From the NCBI GenBank assembly GCA_964203655.1, contig CAXNMJ010000005.1, positions 1-64,000 on the forward strand: DNA of 64,000 nt, in the 5' to 3' direction. The translations under genes were made by a program, and so were the position numbers. Every line of letters begins with the position of its first letter. Position 1 is the stretch's first letter. Origin of the DNA: BACL27 sp947488385. GTDB lineage: Bacteria; Actinomycetota; Acidimicrobiia; Acidimicrobiales; Ilumatobacteraceae. The notes under the pieces were generated by a model. That model was not told the DNA's origin and ran no database searches. It saw only the letters and a program-made list of their open reading frames with translations. Of the stretch, positions 1 to 8,166 are shown in pieces.

Positions 1-1
1 C

Positions 2-352
2 CGCGGGCTCGCTCAACTCGACGAAGAAGGCGTGGTGCAAGTTTTGCGCGACCCAGACGTTGGCGACTCGCACCCGATCTTGGCTGCTGTTGGTGCGTTG
101 CAGTTTGAAGTGCTTTCGCATCGTCTTGAACACGAATTCAATTCGCCAGCCGAAATTAGTTCGCTGTCATATCAGGCGATTCGCGTCACTGACGAAGAAA
201 GTGCCGACCGTTTGCGTCAAATCGGTGGTGTGCGCATTTTGAAACGCGGCGACGGTGCACTCGTTGCTTTATTCGAAAACCGTTATCGCCTGCAACGCCT
301 TGAAGTCGACGAACCCAAACTCAAACTCGAACACATTCTCGCCGATATCTAA
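2..352 (+). CDS. prfC: Peptide chain release factor 3, C-terminal part (cut by window edge)
   Basis: The reading frame is open from the first bases of the window to TAA at 350-352, so only the last ~116 residues of a longer protein are present. The part HPILAAVGALQFEVLSHRL followed by a short beta-rich tail is typical of the C-terminal domain of RF3, the translational GTPase that recycles RF1/RF2 from the ribosome after termination. The GTPase domain would lie upstream, outside the window. Other translational GTPases share folds here, but the 'VG.LQFEV...RL..E' pattern favours RF3. It converges tail-to-tail with the sulfur transporter gene 10 bases away. Confidence 0.8.
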   Translation, partial: RGLAQLDEEGVVQVLRDPDVGDSHPILAAVGALQFEVLSHRLEHEFNSPAEISSLSYQAIRVTDEESADRLRQIGGVRILKRGDGALVALFENRYRLQRLEVDEPKLKLEHILADI

Positions 353-362
353 AAATTAAATT

Positions 363-1553
363 TCAGGCTCCGAAAAGTTGGTGCAGTCGCAAGCGCACGC
401 CGAGCGTGACGGTTGCAAACACAACGATGAGAAACACAAAACCAGAGACGGCAAATGCTTGCGTGCCCGAGAGAAGAACACCAACTGTGCAACCCAGCGC
501 GGTGAGTGAGCCCCAACCGAGAAGTACACCACCGAGCAAAGCACTCGCCGAATTGCCAAGTGTTGGAATTTGCAGTTTGAATCGACCGCCGCCAACTGCT
601 GCAGCGAGCGATGCGGCGACAAAGCCGATGACAAGCCAGCCATTATTGGTGATTGTTGACGAAACCGTTGCAACACAACCGCGCATCATGTCGATGCCGT
701 GCAAAACTTCGGGCAATAACTGGCGCGAGTCGAGAACGCTGCGACTGATAGAACTCAATTGCGATGTGACCCCGAGTGGTGTTGTTCGGATGTAGGCAAC
801 TACACCAATTAAACCGACGAGTGTGCCCGTGGCGACTGGCGTCCAACGGCGAGTGAAAAGAACATCGATGATTTGTTCGCCAACTTTTTGCGACTGAAGC
901 GGCTCTTGAATTGGTTCATCTGCTGGTTGACGGTTGATGCGCAATAAAAAAATCGCCACGACTGCTAAAACAAACAGCACGAGTGCGAGTGAACCCGAAT
1001 AGCCGAGCCAACGAGGCAACCAAAGAACTGGGCTTTCGCTTACTTGCTCTAAAAACAGCGTGTTCCAAGTGAAAAACCCGAGCCCGAACCCGATCAAAGA
1101 GCCGATCAACGCCGGGATCGCCCGCAAATATCCTTGACCGATTCGGTAGAGATGGCCACTGATGCAAGCGCCCGACAAAACCATGCCGAGCCCGAATGCT
1201 GCCGCACCAACTATTAGCGGCAAGCTCACTGGCGCAATGTGCGCACCAGGCGGAAGCCCCTCGCCTTTTGAATTTGGAAGATAAAGACCAAACATCACGG
1301 CGTAGCCGATCGCACCGACTGCGATTGCAGTTACGACTGACAACAGCGGACGCGTGTGTCGTGATTCGGTCGCGTCGCGAAAGAGGCAGAAGAAACAAAA
1401 TCTTCCGCGCTCAAACACGAAGCCAAGAGAGGCACCAATTAATAGGGAGATTGGGCGACTCGAATCACTAACACTCGATGTCGAAAGAACTAATGCTCCA
1501 GCAATGATTGCAACAAGAATCAAAACTGCTGCAGAAGTTCTTTTCGACAACAT
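363..1553 (-). CDS. YeeE/YedE (TsuA-type) sulfur-compound transporter
   Basis: This is a 396-residue polytopic membrane protein with about ten hydrophobic segments and a hydrophilic loop near residues 210-230. Family signatures are the cysteine-bearing repeats FERGRFCFFCLFRD (C53, C56), GMVLSGACISGHLYRIGQG (C130) and LGCTVGVLLSG near the C-terminus. In characterised YeeE/TsuA proteins, membrane cysteines relay thiosulfate across the membrane, so uptake of thiosulfate or a related sulfur species is the likely role. The gene follows the exported rhodanese by 4 bases on the same strand, which suggests one operon that processes and imports a reduced sulfur compound. The substrate cannot be read from sequence. 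Confidence 0.85.
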   Translation of the reverse strand: MLSKRTSAAVLILVAIIAGALVLSTSSVSDSSRPISLLIGASLGFVFERGRFCFFCLFRDATESRHTRPLLSVVTAIAVGAIGYAVMFGLYLPNSKGEGLPPGAHIAPVSLPLIVGAAAFGLGMVLSGACISGHLYRIGQGYLRAIPALIGSLIGFGLGFFTWNTLFLEQVSESPVLWLPRWLGYSGSLALVLFVLAVVAIFLLRINRQPADEPIQEPLQSQKVGEQIIDVLFTRRWTPVATGTLVGLIGVVAYIRTTPLGVTSQLSSISRSVLDSRQLLPEVLHGIDMMRGCVATVSSTITNNGWLVIGFVAASLAAAVGGGRFKLQIPTLGNSASALLGGVLLGWGSLTALGCTVGVLLSGTQAFAVSGFVFLIVVFATVTLGVRLRLHQLFGA

Positions 1554-1557
1554 TTAT

Positions 1558-2523
1558 TTAACCTTTGCCCCAAATTGTGCCGGCTGGGTTGCTGATCGGG
1601 ACACCTACTGAATTGCCGTACTCGGTCCATGAGCCGTCATAAAGTCTGACTTCGTAGCCGAGAATCTCACTCAGAACGAACCAAGTGTGCGCGGCACGCT
1701 CGCCGATTCGGCAATAGACAATAACTTTTTTCTTGCCGTTGATGCCAACTTTGTCGTAGATCACTTTGAGATCTGCAGCCGGACGGAATGTGCCGTCTGG
1801 TGAGACTGCCGTTGTCCACGGAACATTTTGTGCACCAGGAATGTGTCCGGCACGAATTGCAAGTTCTTGAAAACCTGCCGGTGCGAAAATCTTGCCGTTG
1901 AACTCATCGGCCGATCGAATGTCGACAAGTTTTGTGGTCTTGTCTTCTTTCTTGGCGATTTTTACGACATCACCAAGAAGAGCACGCAAACCAGTGTTGG
2001 CTGCAGTTGCAACAAAGTTGCCTGCACCGAAAGTCGGCACTGCGGCGTTTAGCGCTCGCCCGTCTTTCACCCACTTGTCACGTCCACCGTTGAGGATGCT
2101 GATGTTTTTGTGACCGTATGTTTTGAAAATCCATACGCCCCATGCGGCGAACCAATTGTTTTTGTCACCATAGAGAACGACTTGTGTGTCTTTGTTGATG
2201 CCGGCATTGCGCGCGAGTTTTTCGAATTGCGCTTTGCTGACGATGTCACGATTCACCGGGTCAACGAAGTCTGTATGCCAAACGAACTTCACCGCATTTG
2301 GAATGTGGCCTTTTTCGTAAACGCCTGGGTCAGTGCTGACTTCAATGACTCGAACATTTGATTTATTGAGATTTGCTTCGAGCCAAGCCGCTTCAACGAT
2401 GCTTGCTCGTGTTGTTTTCGGTGCGCTCGCTGACGCGACTGCTGTTGTCGGCGCGATGAGCGTAATGATCGGAAGCAAAAGCCACCTGAATCGTTTGCGA
2501 GACTTAATTGAAACTTGTTGCAT
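1558..2523 (-). CDS. Exported thiosulfate/3-mercaptopyruvate sulfurtransferase (two rhodanese domains)
   Basis: The 321-residue protein starts with a basic stretch and hydrophobic core (residues 10-30) ending in AVASASA, a classical Sec signal peptide, so the enzyme should act outside the membrane. Two rhodanese domains follow (about 40-160 and 180-310). The second carries the active-site loop CRIGER with catalytic C271; the first has no cysteine at the matching place, as is usual in tandem rhodaneses. The mature enzyme would transfer a sulfane sulfur from thiosulfate or mercaptopyruvate. The next gene encodes the YeeE-type importer. The upstream spacer holds an inverted repeat at 2586-2604. 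Confidence 0.88.
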   Translation of the reverse strand: MQQVSIKSRKRFRWLLLPIITLIAPTTAVASASAPKTTRASIVEAAWLEANLNKSNVRVIEVSTDPGVYEKGHIPNAVKFVWHTDFVDPVNRDIVSKAQFEKLARNAGINKDTQVVLYGDKNNWFAAWGVWIFKTYGHKNISILNGGRDKWVKDGRALNAAVPTFGAGNFVATAANTGLRALLGDVVKIAKKEDKTTKLVDIRSADEFNGKIFAPAGFQELAIRAGHIPGAQNVPWTTAVSPDGTFRPAADLKVIYDKVGINGKKKVIVYCRIGERAAHTWFVLSEILGYEVRLYDGSWTEYGNSVGVPISNPAGTIWGKG

Positions 2524-2585
2524 TTATTTCTCCTTGTGTTTTGTTATTTCGGGGGTTTTCGGGGTTTCAACCAATCGGTCAAATA

Positions 2586-2604
2586 CATGACTGATTTAGT
2601 CATG
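2586..2604. promoter_or_regulatory. Inverted repeat upstream of the rhodanese-YeeE operon, possible operator
   Basis: CATGACT-N5-AGTCATG is a perfect 7+7 inverted repeat with an AT-rich spacer, 63 bases before the rhodanese start. It lies in a 174-base spacer between two genes on the same strand and is not followed by a T-run, so an operator is more likely than a terminator. No regulator gene is adjacent. A sulfur-responsive ArsR-type repressor is one possibility, by analogy only. Confidence 0.4.
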
Positions 2605-2697
2605 ATTAAGATATCAGAAAACCACCGAAATACGACCTTTTTAGTCGGCTTTTAATTAGGCAGTTAAATTAACTGTTTTGCGGCAATCTCGCGGACT

Positions 2698-4488
2698 TTA
2701 CGAAGTGACGGTGTGCGACTTTTGCCAGGCGCGAGCGAGTTCGGCGTAGTGGCCGTTGAGAGCGAGAAGTTCAGAGTGCGAACCGAACTCGGCAATTTTG
2801 GCGTCAGCAATAACTGCAATGTGATCGGCGCGCTGCACCGTTGACAAGCGATGCGCAACGACGATGACTGTTCGACCGGCCATCAATCGCTCGAGTGCGT
2901 GCTCAACTTCGGCTTCGGTGCCTGGGTCAAGATTCGATGTTGCTTCGTCAAGCACGAGCACTGCCGGGTCGACGAGTGCGGCGCGAGCAAGGGCAACCAA
3001 CTGACGCTCGCCTGCCGATAGACGACTGCCGCGTTCGCGAACTTCTGTGTCGAGCCCATCAGCAAATTGTGCGAAGTGATCGGTCGCACCAATTGCGTCG
3101 ATCGCCGCTTCGATTTCGGCGTCGGTTGCATTGGCGCGGGCGATGCGCAAGTTGTCGCGGATTGATCCGTTGAATAAGAAACCTTCTTGCGGCACGACGG
3201 CGATGCGCTCACGCAGAGAGTCCATCGTTGCCATTGTTAGATCGACGCCGCCGTATTCGACGGTGCCACTTTGCGGATCATAAAGTCGCGCCATTAATTT
3301 GGCGAGCGTTGACTTGCCTGCACCCGTTGGCCCGACGAGCGCGAGTTTTTCGCCGACACCAACTTTGATTGAAACATTGTCAAGCGCAGGGTTTTCTGCA
3401 CCCGCATACGTGAACGAAAGATTTGAAACTTTGAGTTCGCCTGTTTGCGGCAAGTCGACTGCTGAGTGATGCTCATCAACTTCTGGTTTTGAATCGAGAA
3501 TCGAAAAAAGTTTGTTCAACGCTGCACCCGCCGACTGCACGGTGTTGTAGAGCTGAGAAAGTTGCTGAACCGGATCAAACAAACTTGACAGCAACAACAC
3601 GAATGCGACAACAGTGCCAAGTGTGACGGTGCCACGGTGAGCAAACCAACCGCCGATGCCGATCATCAATGCGCTGGCGAGAACGCCAGAGAATTCAACG
3701 AGTGCGAAATACCAAGTTGAAACTCGCACGCTCTTTTCGTGAGCGGCAAACAAAGATCGATTCGAGACTTTGAACTTGCGCTTGACTTCATCTTCTTGGG
3801 CGTAGGCCTGAATAACCCGAACAGTTGTGATGCCTTCTTGCAATGCCGACAAGTTTGCGCCGACTCGCTCGCGCACCGTCAAATAAGCACGGTTTGAGTC
3901 ACGCTGAAACTTGATCGATGAAATGACCAACACCGGCATCACCAACAAAGCGACGATCGTCAACTGCCAACTAAGAATCAGCAAAACGACGATTGAAAAC
4001 ACGAGCATCAACGCGGCCGAGAGAAACTGCAACAAACCCCACTGCACGAGTTCGGACATTGACTCGATGTCTGCAGTCATTCGGGCGACCAGAACACCTG
4101 CTTTGTTGCGATCGTAAAACGCCATCGACTGACGTTGCATTTGCTTGAAAACCGCAAGTCGCAACACTCGCAAAAACGACTCGCCCGTGCGATTAACAAA
4201 GACGAACAACAAACGCCCGAAAACATAAGTGAAAGTAACGACTATTAAATAGAGCACGACCGAAAGATTGAGCGCGCCAACGTCTTTGGCACGAATGCCC
4301 GCGTCGATGCCGTGGCGCACAATGACCGGGGCCGAGAGTGTTGCCGATGTCGTGACCATCACACAGCCAAAAGCAATGATCATCGACTTGCGAAACGGTT
4401 CTGCCATTTTGAAGACTCGACCCAAAATCGTGCGGGCTTGTGCCCGAGTCAGTTTGTCTTCTTCGCTGACTCCGCCTGTCTGCCACAT
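2698..4488 (-). CDS. ABC exporter half-transporter, canonical subunit of a heterodimer
   Basis: The protein has ~596 residues from ATG at 4488: an N-terminal type I exporter membrane domain with six predicted helices, then an ATPase domain. The ATPase has Walker A GPTGAGKST, signature LSAGE in place of LSGGQ, Walker B VLVLDEATS with the catalytic Glu, and switch His in VVAHRLST. A longer frame extends upstream inside the preceding gene, but the ATG at 4488 directly abuts that gene's stop, so I use it. Substrate is unknown; multidrug or lipid-linked export is typical. The altered signature pairs with the altered Walker B of the partner subunit. Confidence 0.88.
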   Translation of the reverse strand: MWQTGGVSEEDKLTRAQARTILGRVFKMAEPFRKSMIIAFGCVMVTTSATLSAPVIVRHGIDAGIRAKDVGALNLSVVLYLIVVTFTYVFGRLLFVFVNRTGESFLRVLRLAVFKQMQRQSMAFYDRNKAGVLVARMTADIESMSELVQWGLLQFLSAALMLVFSIVVLLILSWQLTIVALLVMPVLVISSIKFQRDSNRAYLTVRERVGANLSALQEGITTVRVIQAYAQEDEVKRKFKVSNRSLFAAHEKSVRVSTWYFALVEFSGVLASALMIGIGGWFAHRGTVTLGTVVAFVLLLSSLFDPVQQLSQLYNTVQSAGAALNKLFSILDSKPEVDEHHSAVDLPQTGELKVSNLSFTYAGAENPALDNVSIKVGVGEKLALVGPTGAGKSTLAKLMARLYDPQSGTVEYGGVDLTMATMDSLRERIAVVPQEGFLFNGSIRDNLRIARANATDAEIEAAIDAIGATDHFAQFADGLDTEVRERGSRLSAGERQLVALARAALVDPAVLVLDEATSNLDPGTEAEVEHALERLMAGRTVIVVAHRLSTVQRADHIAVIADAKIAEFGSHSELLALNGHYAELARAWQKSHTVTS

Positions 4489-4489
4489 T

Positions 4490-6322
4490 TTATTTCGCCA
4501 CCAAACTTGAAACACCAGGTTCGCGGTCGGCGGTCTTTTTTTGCTCCATGTTGGCGAGCACTTCGCGATATCTCGTGTTTGTTGCAACGAGTTCGTCGTG
4601 CGTGCCGATTGCGGCAATAGTCGAGCCGTCAATGAATACGACACGTTGCGCCAACGCAATCGTGCCAGGTCGATGAGCGATAACGATCGTGGTGCGACCA
4701 GACATCACAGTGCGCATGGCGTCTCGAATTTCGCCTTCTTTGCTCGGGTCGACTGCACTAGTTGCATCGTCGAGCACCAGCACTCGCGGATCAGAAATAA
4801 TCGCCCGCGCAATCGCGATGCGCTGGCGCTGACCGCCAGAAAGCGAGAAGCCACGCTCGCCGATCACAGTGTCGTAACCGTTTGGCAACTGCAAAATAAA
4901 TTCGTGTGCGCCGGCGAGTTTCGCGGCGCGCTCAAGGTCGGCTTGTGCGGCATTCGGTTTGGCGAACGAGATGTTTGCCTTCACCGAATCGTTAAACAAC
5001 ACCGTGTCTTCAAACACGACACCGATCTGCTGGCGCAACTCTTGCAGTTTGAGTTTGCGAACGTCTACGCCGTCAAGAAAAACGTGGCCGCTATCTGTGT
5101 CGTAAAAGCGCAAAAGTAATCGCGCCACAGTTGACTTACCTGAACCCGTCGCACCCACAACGGCAATCGACTCGCCCGGCGCAATAGCAAGATTGAAATT
5201 ATTCAAAACTGGACGAGTCGGGTCGTAGCCGAACTGCACGTGTTCAAATTTGACAGCACCGTATTGAGTGCCCGCGCCCGAAGGCAAAGACTTGGGATTT
5301 GCCGGCTCGACGATTTGTGAACTTGTTGAGAGCACTTCGTGAATACGAACCAGTGCCGACGCCGCACGTTGCCCGAGTGCGACGATCATGCCGATATTGC
5401 GAAGTGGCCAAACCAGAAGCGTCAGATAAACGTTGAACGCGACGAGATCGCCAATTGACAGTTGACCTGACAGAACTCGATGGCCACCCACACCCAGAAC
5501 CCCAACAGCGCCGAGTGCCGGCAACACGTCGATTGCTGGCATAAAGTTGCTGCGAATCTTGGCAGCTTTCATTGACTCGGTAAAAATATCGTCGGCTTCA
5601 ACTTTAAGTTTTTCGAACTGAACTTGTTCTGCGCCAAAACCCTTGACGACGCGCACACCCGAAACTGACTCTTCAACAACGTTGGCAAGCTGTGCCTGCT
5701 CGGCTTGCACCGCAAGCGATGCGGGATGAATGCGATTACTGAAACGACGCGCCGAGAGATTGACGAACGGCAACGGCGCCATCGCCACGATCGCCAAAAT
5801 CGGATCGGTCACAAAGAGAATCGCAGCAACGGCGAAAATTTGAATCACGTTCGAGAGCGTGATCGGAATCATCACGATGAATCCTTGAATTTGCATCATG
5901 TCGCTTGACGCACGACTCATTAACTGGCCGGTCTGCGCTTTGTCGTGATAGCCGATGTTCAAACCCAGAACATGACCGAAGAGACGTTCGCGTAAAAGTG
6001 TTTCTGCCCAACGGCTTTCGCGAAACGCGACGTAACGGCGAAACCCAGAAAGAATGCCCGTGAGAACACCGAGCCCCGTGATGATCAACGCCCACTTCAG
6101 CAACGGTCCGTTCTTTTCGATGCCATCGTTGATCGCAAACTTTGTGACTTGCGGAATTGCAACTTTGAACGCCGCCCACGAAATGCCGATGAGGCCGCCG
6201 ATTAATAAGTTGCGGCGCTGATCACGAAGCAAACCGCGAAGCAGCTTCCAGCCTTCACTGCGTTGTGCTTGTTCAAACTCGAGACGAGCAGAGACCTCTG
6301 AATCAGTTTCGCTTACAGACAT
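4490..6322 (-). CDS. ABC exporter half-transporter, subunit with degenerate Walker B
   Basis: A 610-residue exporter subunit with the same architecture as its downstream neighbour: six-helix membrane domain, then an ATPase domain. Walker A is GATGSGKST and the signature is a perfect LSGGQ. The Walker B reads VLVLDDATS, with Asp where the catalytic Glu normally sits; the switch His is kept (VIAHRPGT). This is the pattern of heterodimeric exporters such as TM287/288, in which one of two ATP sites is catalytically impaired. It starts 3 bases after the oxidoreductase gene ends upstream, so the block 2698-8119 may be cotranscribed. Confidence 0.88.
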   Translation of the reverse strand: MSVSETDSEVSARLEFEQAQRSEGWKLLRGLLRDQRRNLLIGGLIGISWAAFKVAIPQVTKFAINDGIEKNGPLLKWALIITGLGVLTGILSGFRRYVAFRESRWAETLLRERLFGHVLGLNIGYHDKAQTGQLMSRASSDMMQIQGFIVMIPITLSNVIQIFAVAAILFVTDPILAIVAMAPLPFVNLSARRFSNRIHPASLAVQAEQAQLANVVEESVSGVRVVKGFGAEQVQFEKLKVEADDIFTESMKAAKIRSNFMPAIDVLPALGAVGVLGVGGHRVLSGQLSIGDLVAFNVYLTLLVWPLRNIGMIVALGQRAASALVRIHEVLSTSSQIVEPANPKSLPSGAGTQYGAVKFEHVQFGYDPTRPVLNNFNLAIAPGESIAVVGATGSGKSTVARLLLRFYDTDSGHVFLDGVDVRKLKLQELRQQIGVVFEDTVLFNDSVKANISFAKPNAAQADLERAAKLAGAHEFILQLPNGYDTVIGERGFSLSGGQRQRIAIARAIISDPRVLVLDDATSAVDPSKEGEIRDAMRTVMSGRTTIVIAHRPGTIALAQRVVFIDGSTIAAIGTHDELVATNTRYREVLANMEQKKTADREPGVSSLVAK

Positions 6323-6325
6323 GAG

Positions 6326-7315
6326 TTAACTGGCGCTCGGCGAGAGCGTCTCGGCACATTGCCAAAAGTTAACTTCTGGATCAAATGCGACGATCGCCAG
6401 TGATGATGTCGTGACACCGTTGTCGAAATACTTTTTGATAGTTGCCCGACACTTTTCGGCACTGCCATGCACAAAGAGTTGATCAACAACTTCGTTTGGA
6501 ATTGCAGCAAGCGCACCCTTGCGGTCGCCCGCCTTCCAGAGATCCCACATTGGTTGCAACATTTCACCGCGACCGAGCCACTTGTGAAACTCGGCGTAAA
6601 CAGGCACCGTTAAATAAGCCGCGATCAAACGCTTTGCTGATTCGCGAACCAAGTCGGCGTTTTCGCTTGGGCAAACAAAAATACGCGCAACAATCTCGCG
6701 TTCGCCGGGGTTTTGCGATTTTTTCGCCGCTTCGTTTACTACTGCGGCGACTTTAGTTACGTCATCAGCCGACAACCAGTTGATGATTGCACCGTCGGCT
6801 TCACGACCAGCAAGTTTCAACATGCCTTCTCGCAACGCCGCGACCAAAATTTGTGGTTTTACTTCAGGACGAATACCGAGGCGAAACCCGTCAATGTTGA
6901 AAGTGTCGTATTGCTTGGTGATCTTCTCGCCAGTCATCGCATCTTGCAAAAATCTCACGACATCGCGAACTTTTTTATACGGCTCAACAAACGGAATTGC
7001 ATTCCATTTTTCGACGATTACGTTGCTCGACGAGCCGATGCCGATTGCAAATCTGCCGGGCGCCGCATCAGCCATCGTCGCAACACTTTGGGCCATCAAT
7101 GCCGGTGAACGCGTATACGCCGGAACAATCGCAGTGCCGAGTCGCAATCGCGGCTCCCATGCGGCAGCCATCGCCAGTGGCGTGAAAGCATCGGCGCCGT
7201 CGGCTTCTGCTGACCAAATGTCGGTGTAGCCAAGATCCGCAAGTTTTTTATAATTATCGCGTTGGGCGTGCAAGTGGCCGGGCAACGGCACTGTCATTCC
7301 GGGGCGTTGTTGCAT
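6326..7315 (-). CDS. LLM-class F420-dependent oxidoreductase
   Basis: The 329-residue protein has the luciferase-like monooxygenase fold: an N-terminal segment ending TDIWSAEADGADAFTPLAMAA, then RLRLGTAIVPAYTRSPALMAQ and the GRFAIGIGSSSNVIVEKWN strand-loop. This matches actinobacterial F420-dependent family members related to Rv3093c. These enzymes use reduced F420 to reduce or oxidise small organic substrates in the cytoplasm; the substrate here is unknown. It lies 3 bases from the thioesterase gene upstream and the ABC exporter gene downstream. FMN use cannot be excluded from sequence, but this subfamily favours F420. Confidence 0.82.
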   Translation of the reverse strand: MQQRPGMTVPLPGHLHAQRDNYKKLADLGYTDIWSAEADGADAFTPLAMAAAWEPRLRLGTAIVPAYTRSPALMAQSVATMADAAPGRFAIGIGSSSNVIVEKWNAIPFVEPYKKVRDVVRFLQDAMTGEKITKQYDTFNIDGFRLGIRPEVKPQILVAALREGMLKLAGREADGAIINWLSADDVTKVAAVVNEAAKKSQNPGEREIVARIFVCPSENADLVRESAKRLIAAYLTVPVYAEFHKWLGRGEMLQPMWDLWKAGDRKGALAAIPNEVVDQLFVHGSAEKCRATIKKYFDNGVTTSSLAIVAFDPEVNFWQCAETLSPSAS

Positions 7316-7318
7316 GAG

Positions 7319-8119
7319 TTAAGTCTTCCACTTTCGTGCTTTGCAACTCTGACTGGCGGTCGCCATCAAGGTGCCATCTTCAGCGAACATGTTCACTCGC
7401 CCGTGTCCAAAACCGCGCGCGACCGCGTCAATTTGTATGTCGAGCAAGACCCATTTTGTTGGCACGAGTTTGACAATGCGGATTGTGTTGTCGAGGCTGT
7501 TGCCACCCGCAGCCAAACCCAAGGCTTGACCGATCGCCATCGGCACGAAGTCGCCGAGAATGCCGAGCGCAGTTGCGTCGACGTCTTCGATCATCGCGGG
7601 AATGTGCGCCCACATAACGACGTTGCCATCGCTGAGTGAACCATCGAGTTGCTCCATAGTGCGACCCTTTACAACACGTTGTTGCAACGACTCGTGAATC
7701 GTGCCGGGTGAGTCGCGAATGTGTTGTCGCGACGGAGTCTCTTCAGGCGAAGAAACTTTCGGCATCGTGGCAAATTGACCTGTTGATTCGAACTTACGAT
7801 CACCAAGTGCAGCATTGACGGTGAGAATTTCGCGATCACCAACACGAGCAACTGCGCGACCTTGCGTAATTTGTGGACCGTTGACAACGAGCGTGACGTC
7901 AATCGTTACGACTTCGTTTGTTTTGGCGAACGACAAATACTGCGCAGTGGCCCAGACGAGGTTGCGCTGCGAAACAGTTTCGAGAGCGCTGATACAAGCC
8001 CCAAGCCCCGCGCCACCAAACAAAAACATGCCACCCGTCGAAATGCGGATGTCTACTGGCATCTCGAATCTTGATGTGTCGCCGACTCGGTTTAGTCCAA
8101 GAAAACTGCGTGAATCCAC
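7319..8119 (-). CDS. Acyl-CoA thioesterase II-like double hotdog protein
   Basis: The 266-residue protein shows two hotdog-like halves. The first contains GGMFLFGGAGLGACISALE, the hotdog helix. The second contains DFVPMAIGQALG and ends with DIQIDAVARGFGHGRVNMFAEDGTLMATASQ, the terminal strand pair of TesB-type enzymes. Such enzymes hydrolyse acyl-CoA to free acid and CoA in the cytoplasm. It starts an operon-like run of minus-strand genes and is divergent from the amidase gene, with a 47-base spacer that must hold both promoters. Confidence 0.75.
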   Translation of the reverse strand: MDSRSFLGLNRVGDTSRFEMPVDIRISTGGMFLFGGAGLGACISALETVSQRNLVWATAQYLSFAKTNEVVTIDVTLVVNGPQITQGRAVARVGDREILTVNAALGDRKFESTGQFATMPKVSSPEETPSRQHIRDSPGTIHESLQQRVVKGRTMEQLDGSLSDGNVVMWAHIPAMIEDVDATALGILGDFVPMAIGQALGLAAGGNSLDNTIRIVKLVPTKWVLLDIQIDAVARGFGHGRVNMFAEDGTLMATASQSCKARKWKT

Positions 8120-8166
8120 CGTGCCACTCTAATAACTTGCAACGCAATGGCGACTAGTTTTGCTGT

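Noticed and set aside
2661..2675. Palindrome CAGTTAAATTAACTG as terminator of the ABC exporter operon
   Set aside because: The stem is AT-rich and weak and there is no T-run on the minus strand after it, so I do not call a terminator.
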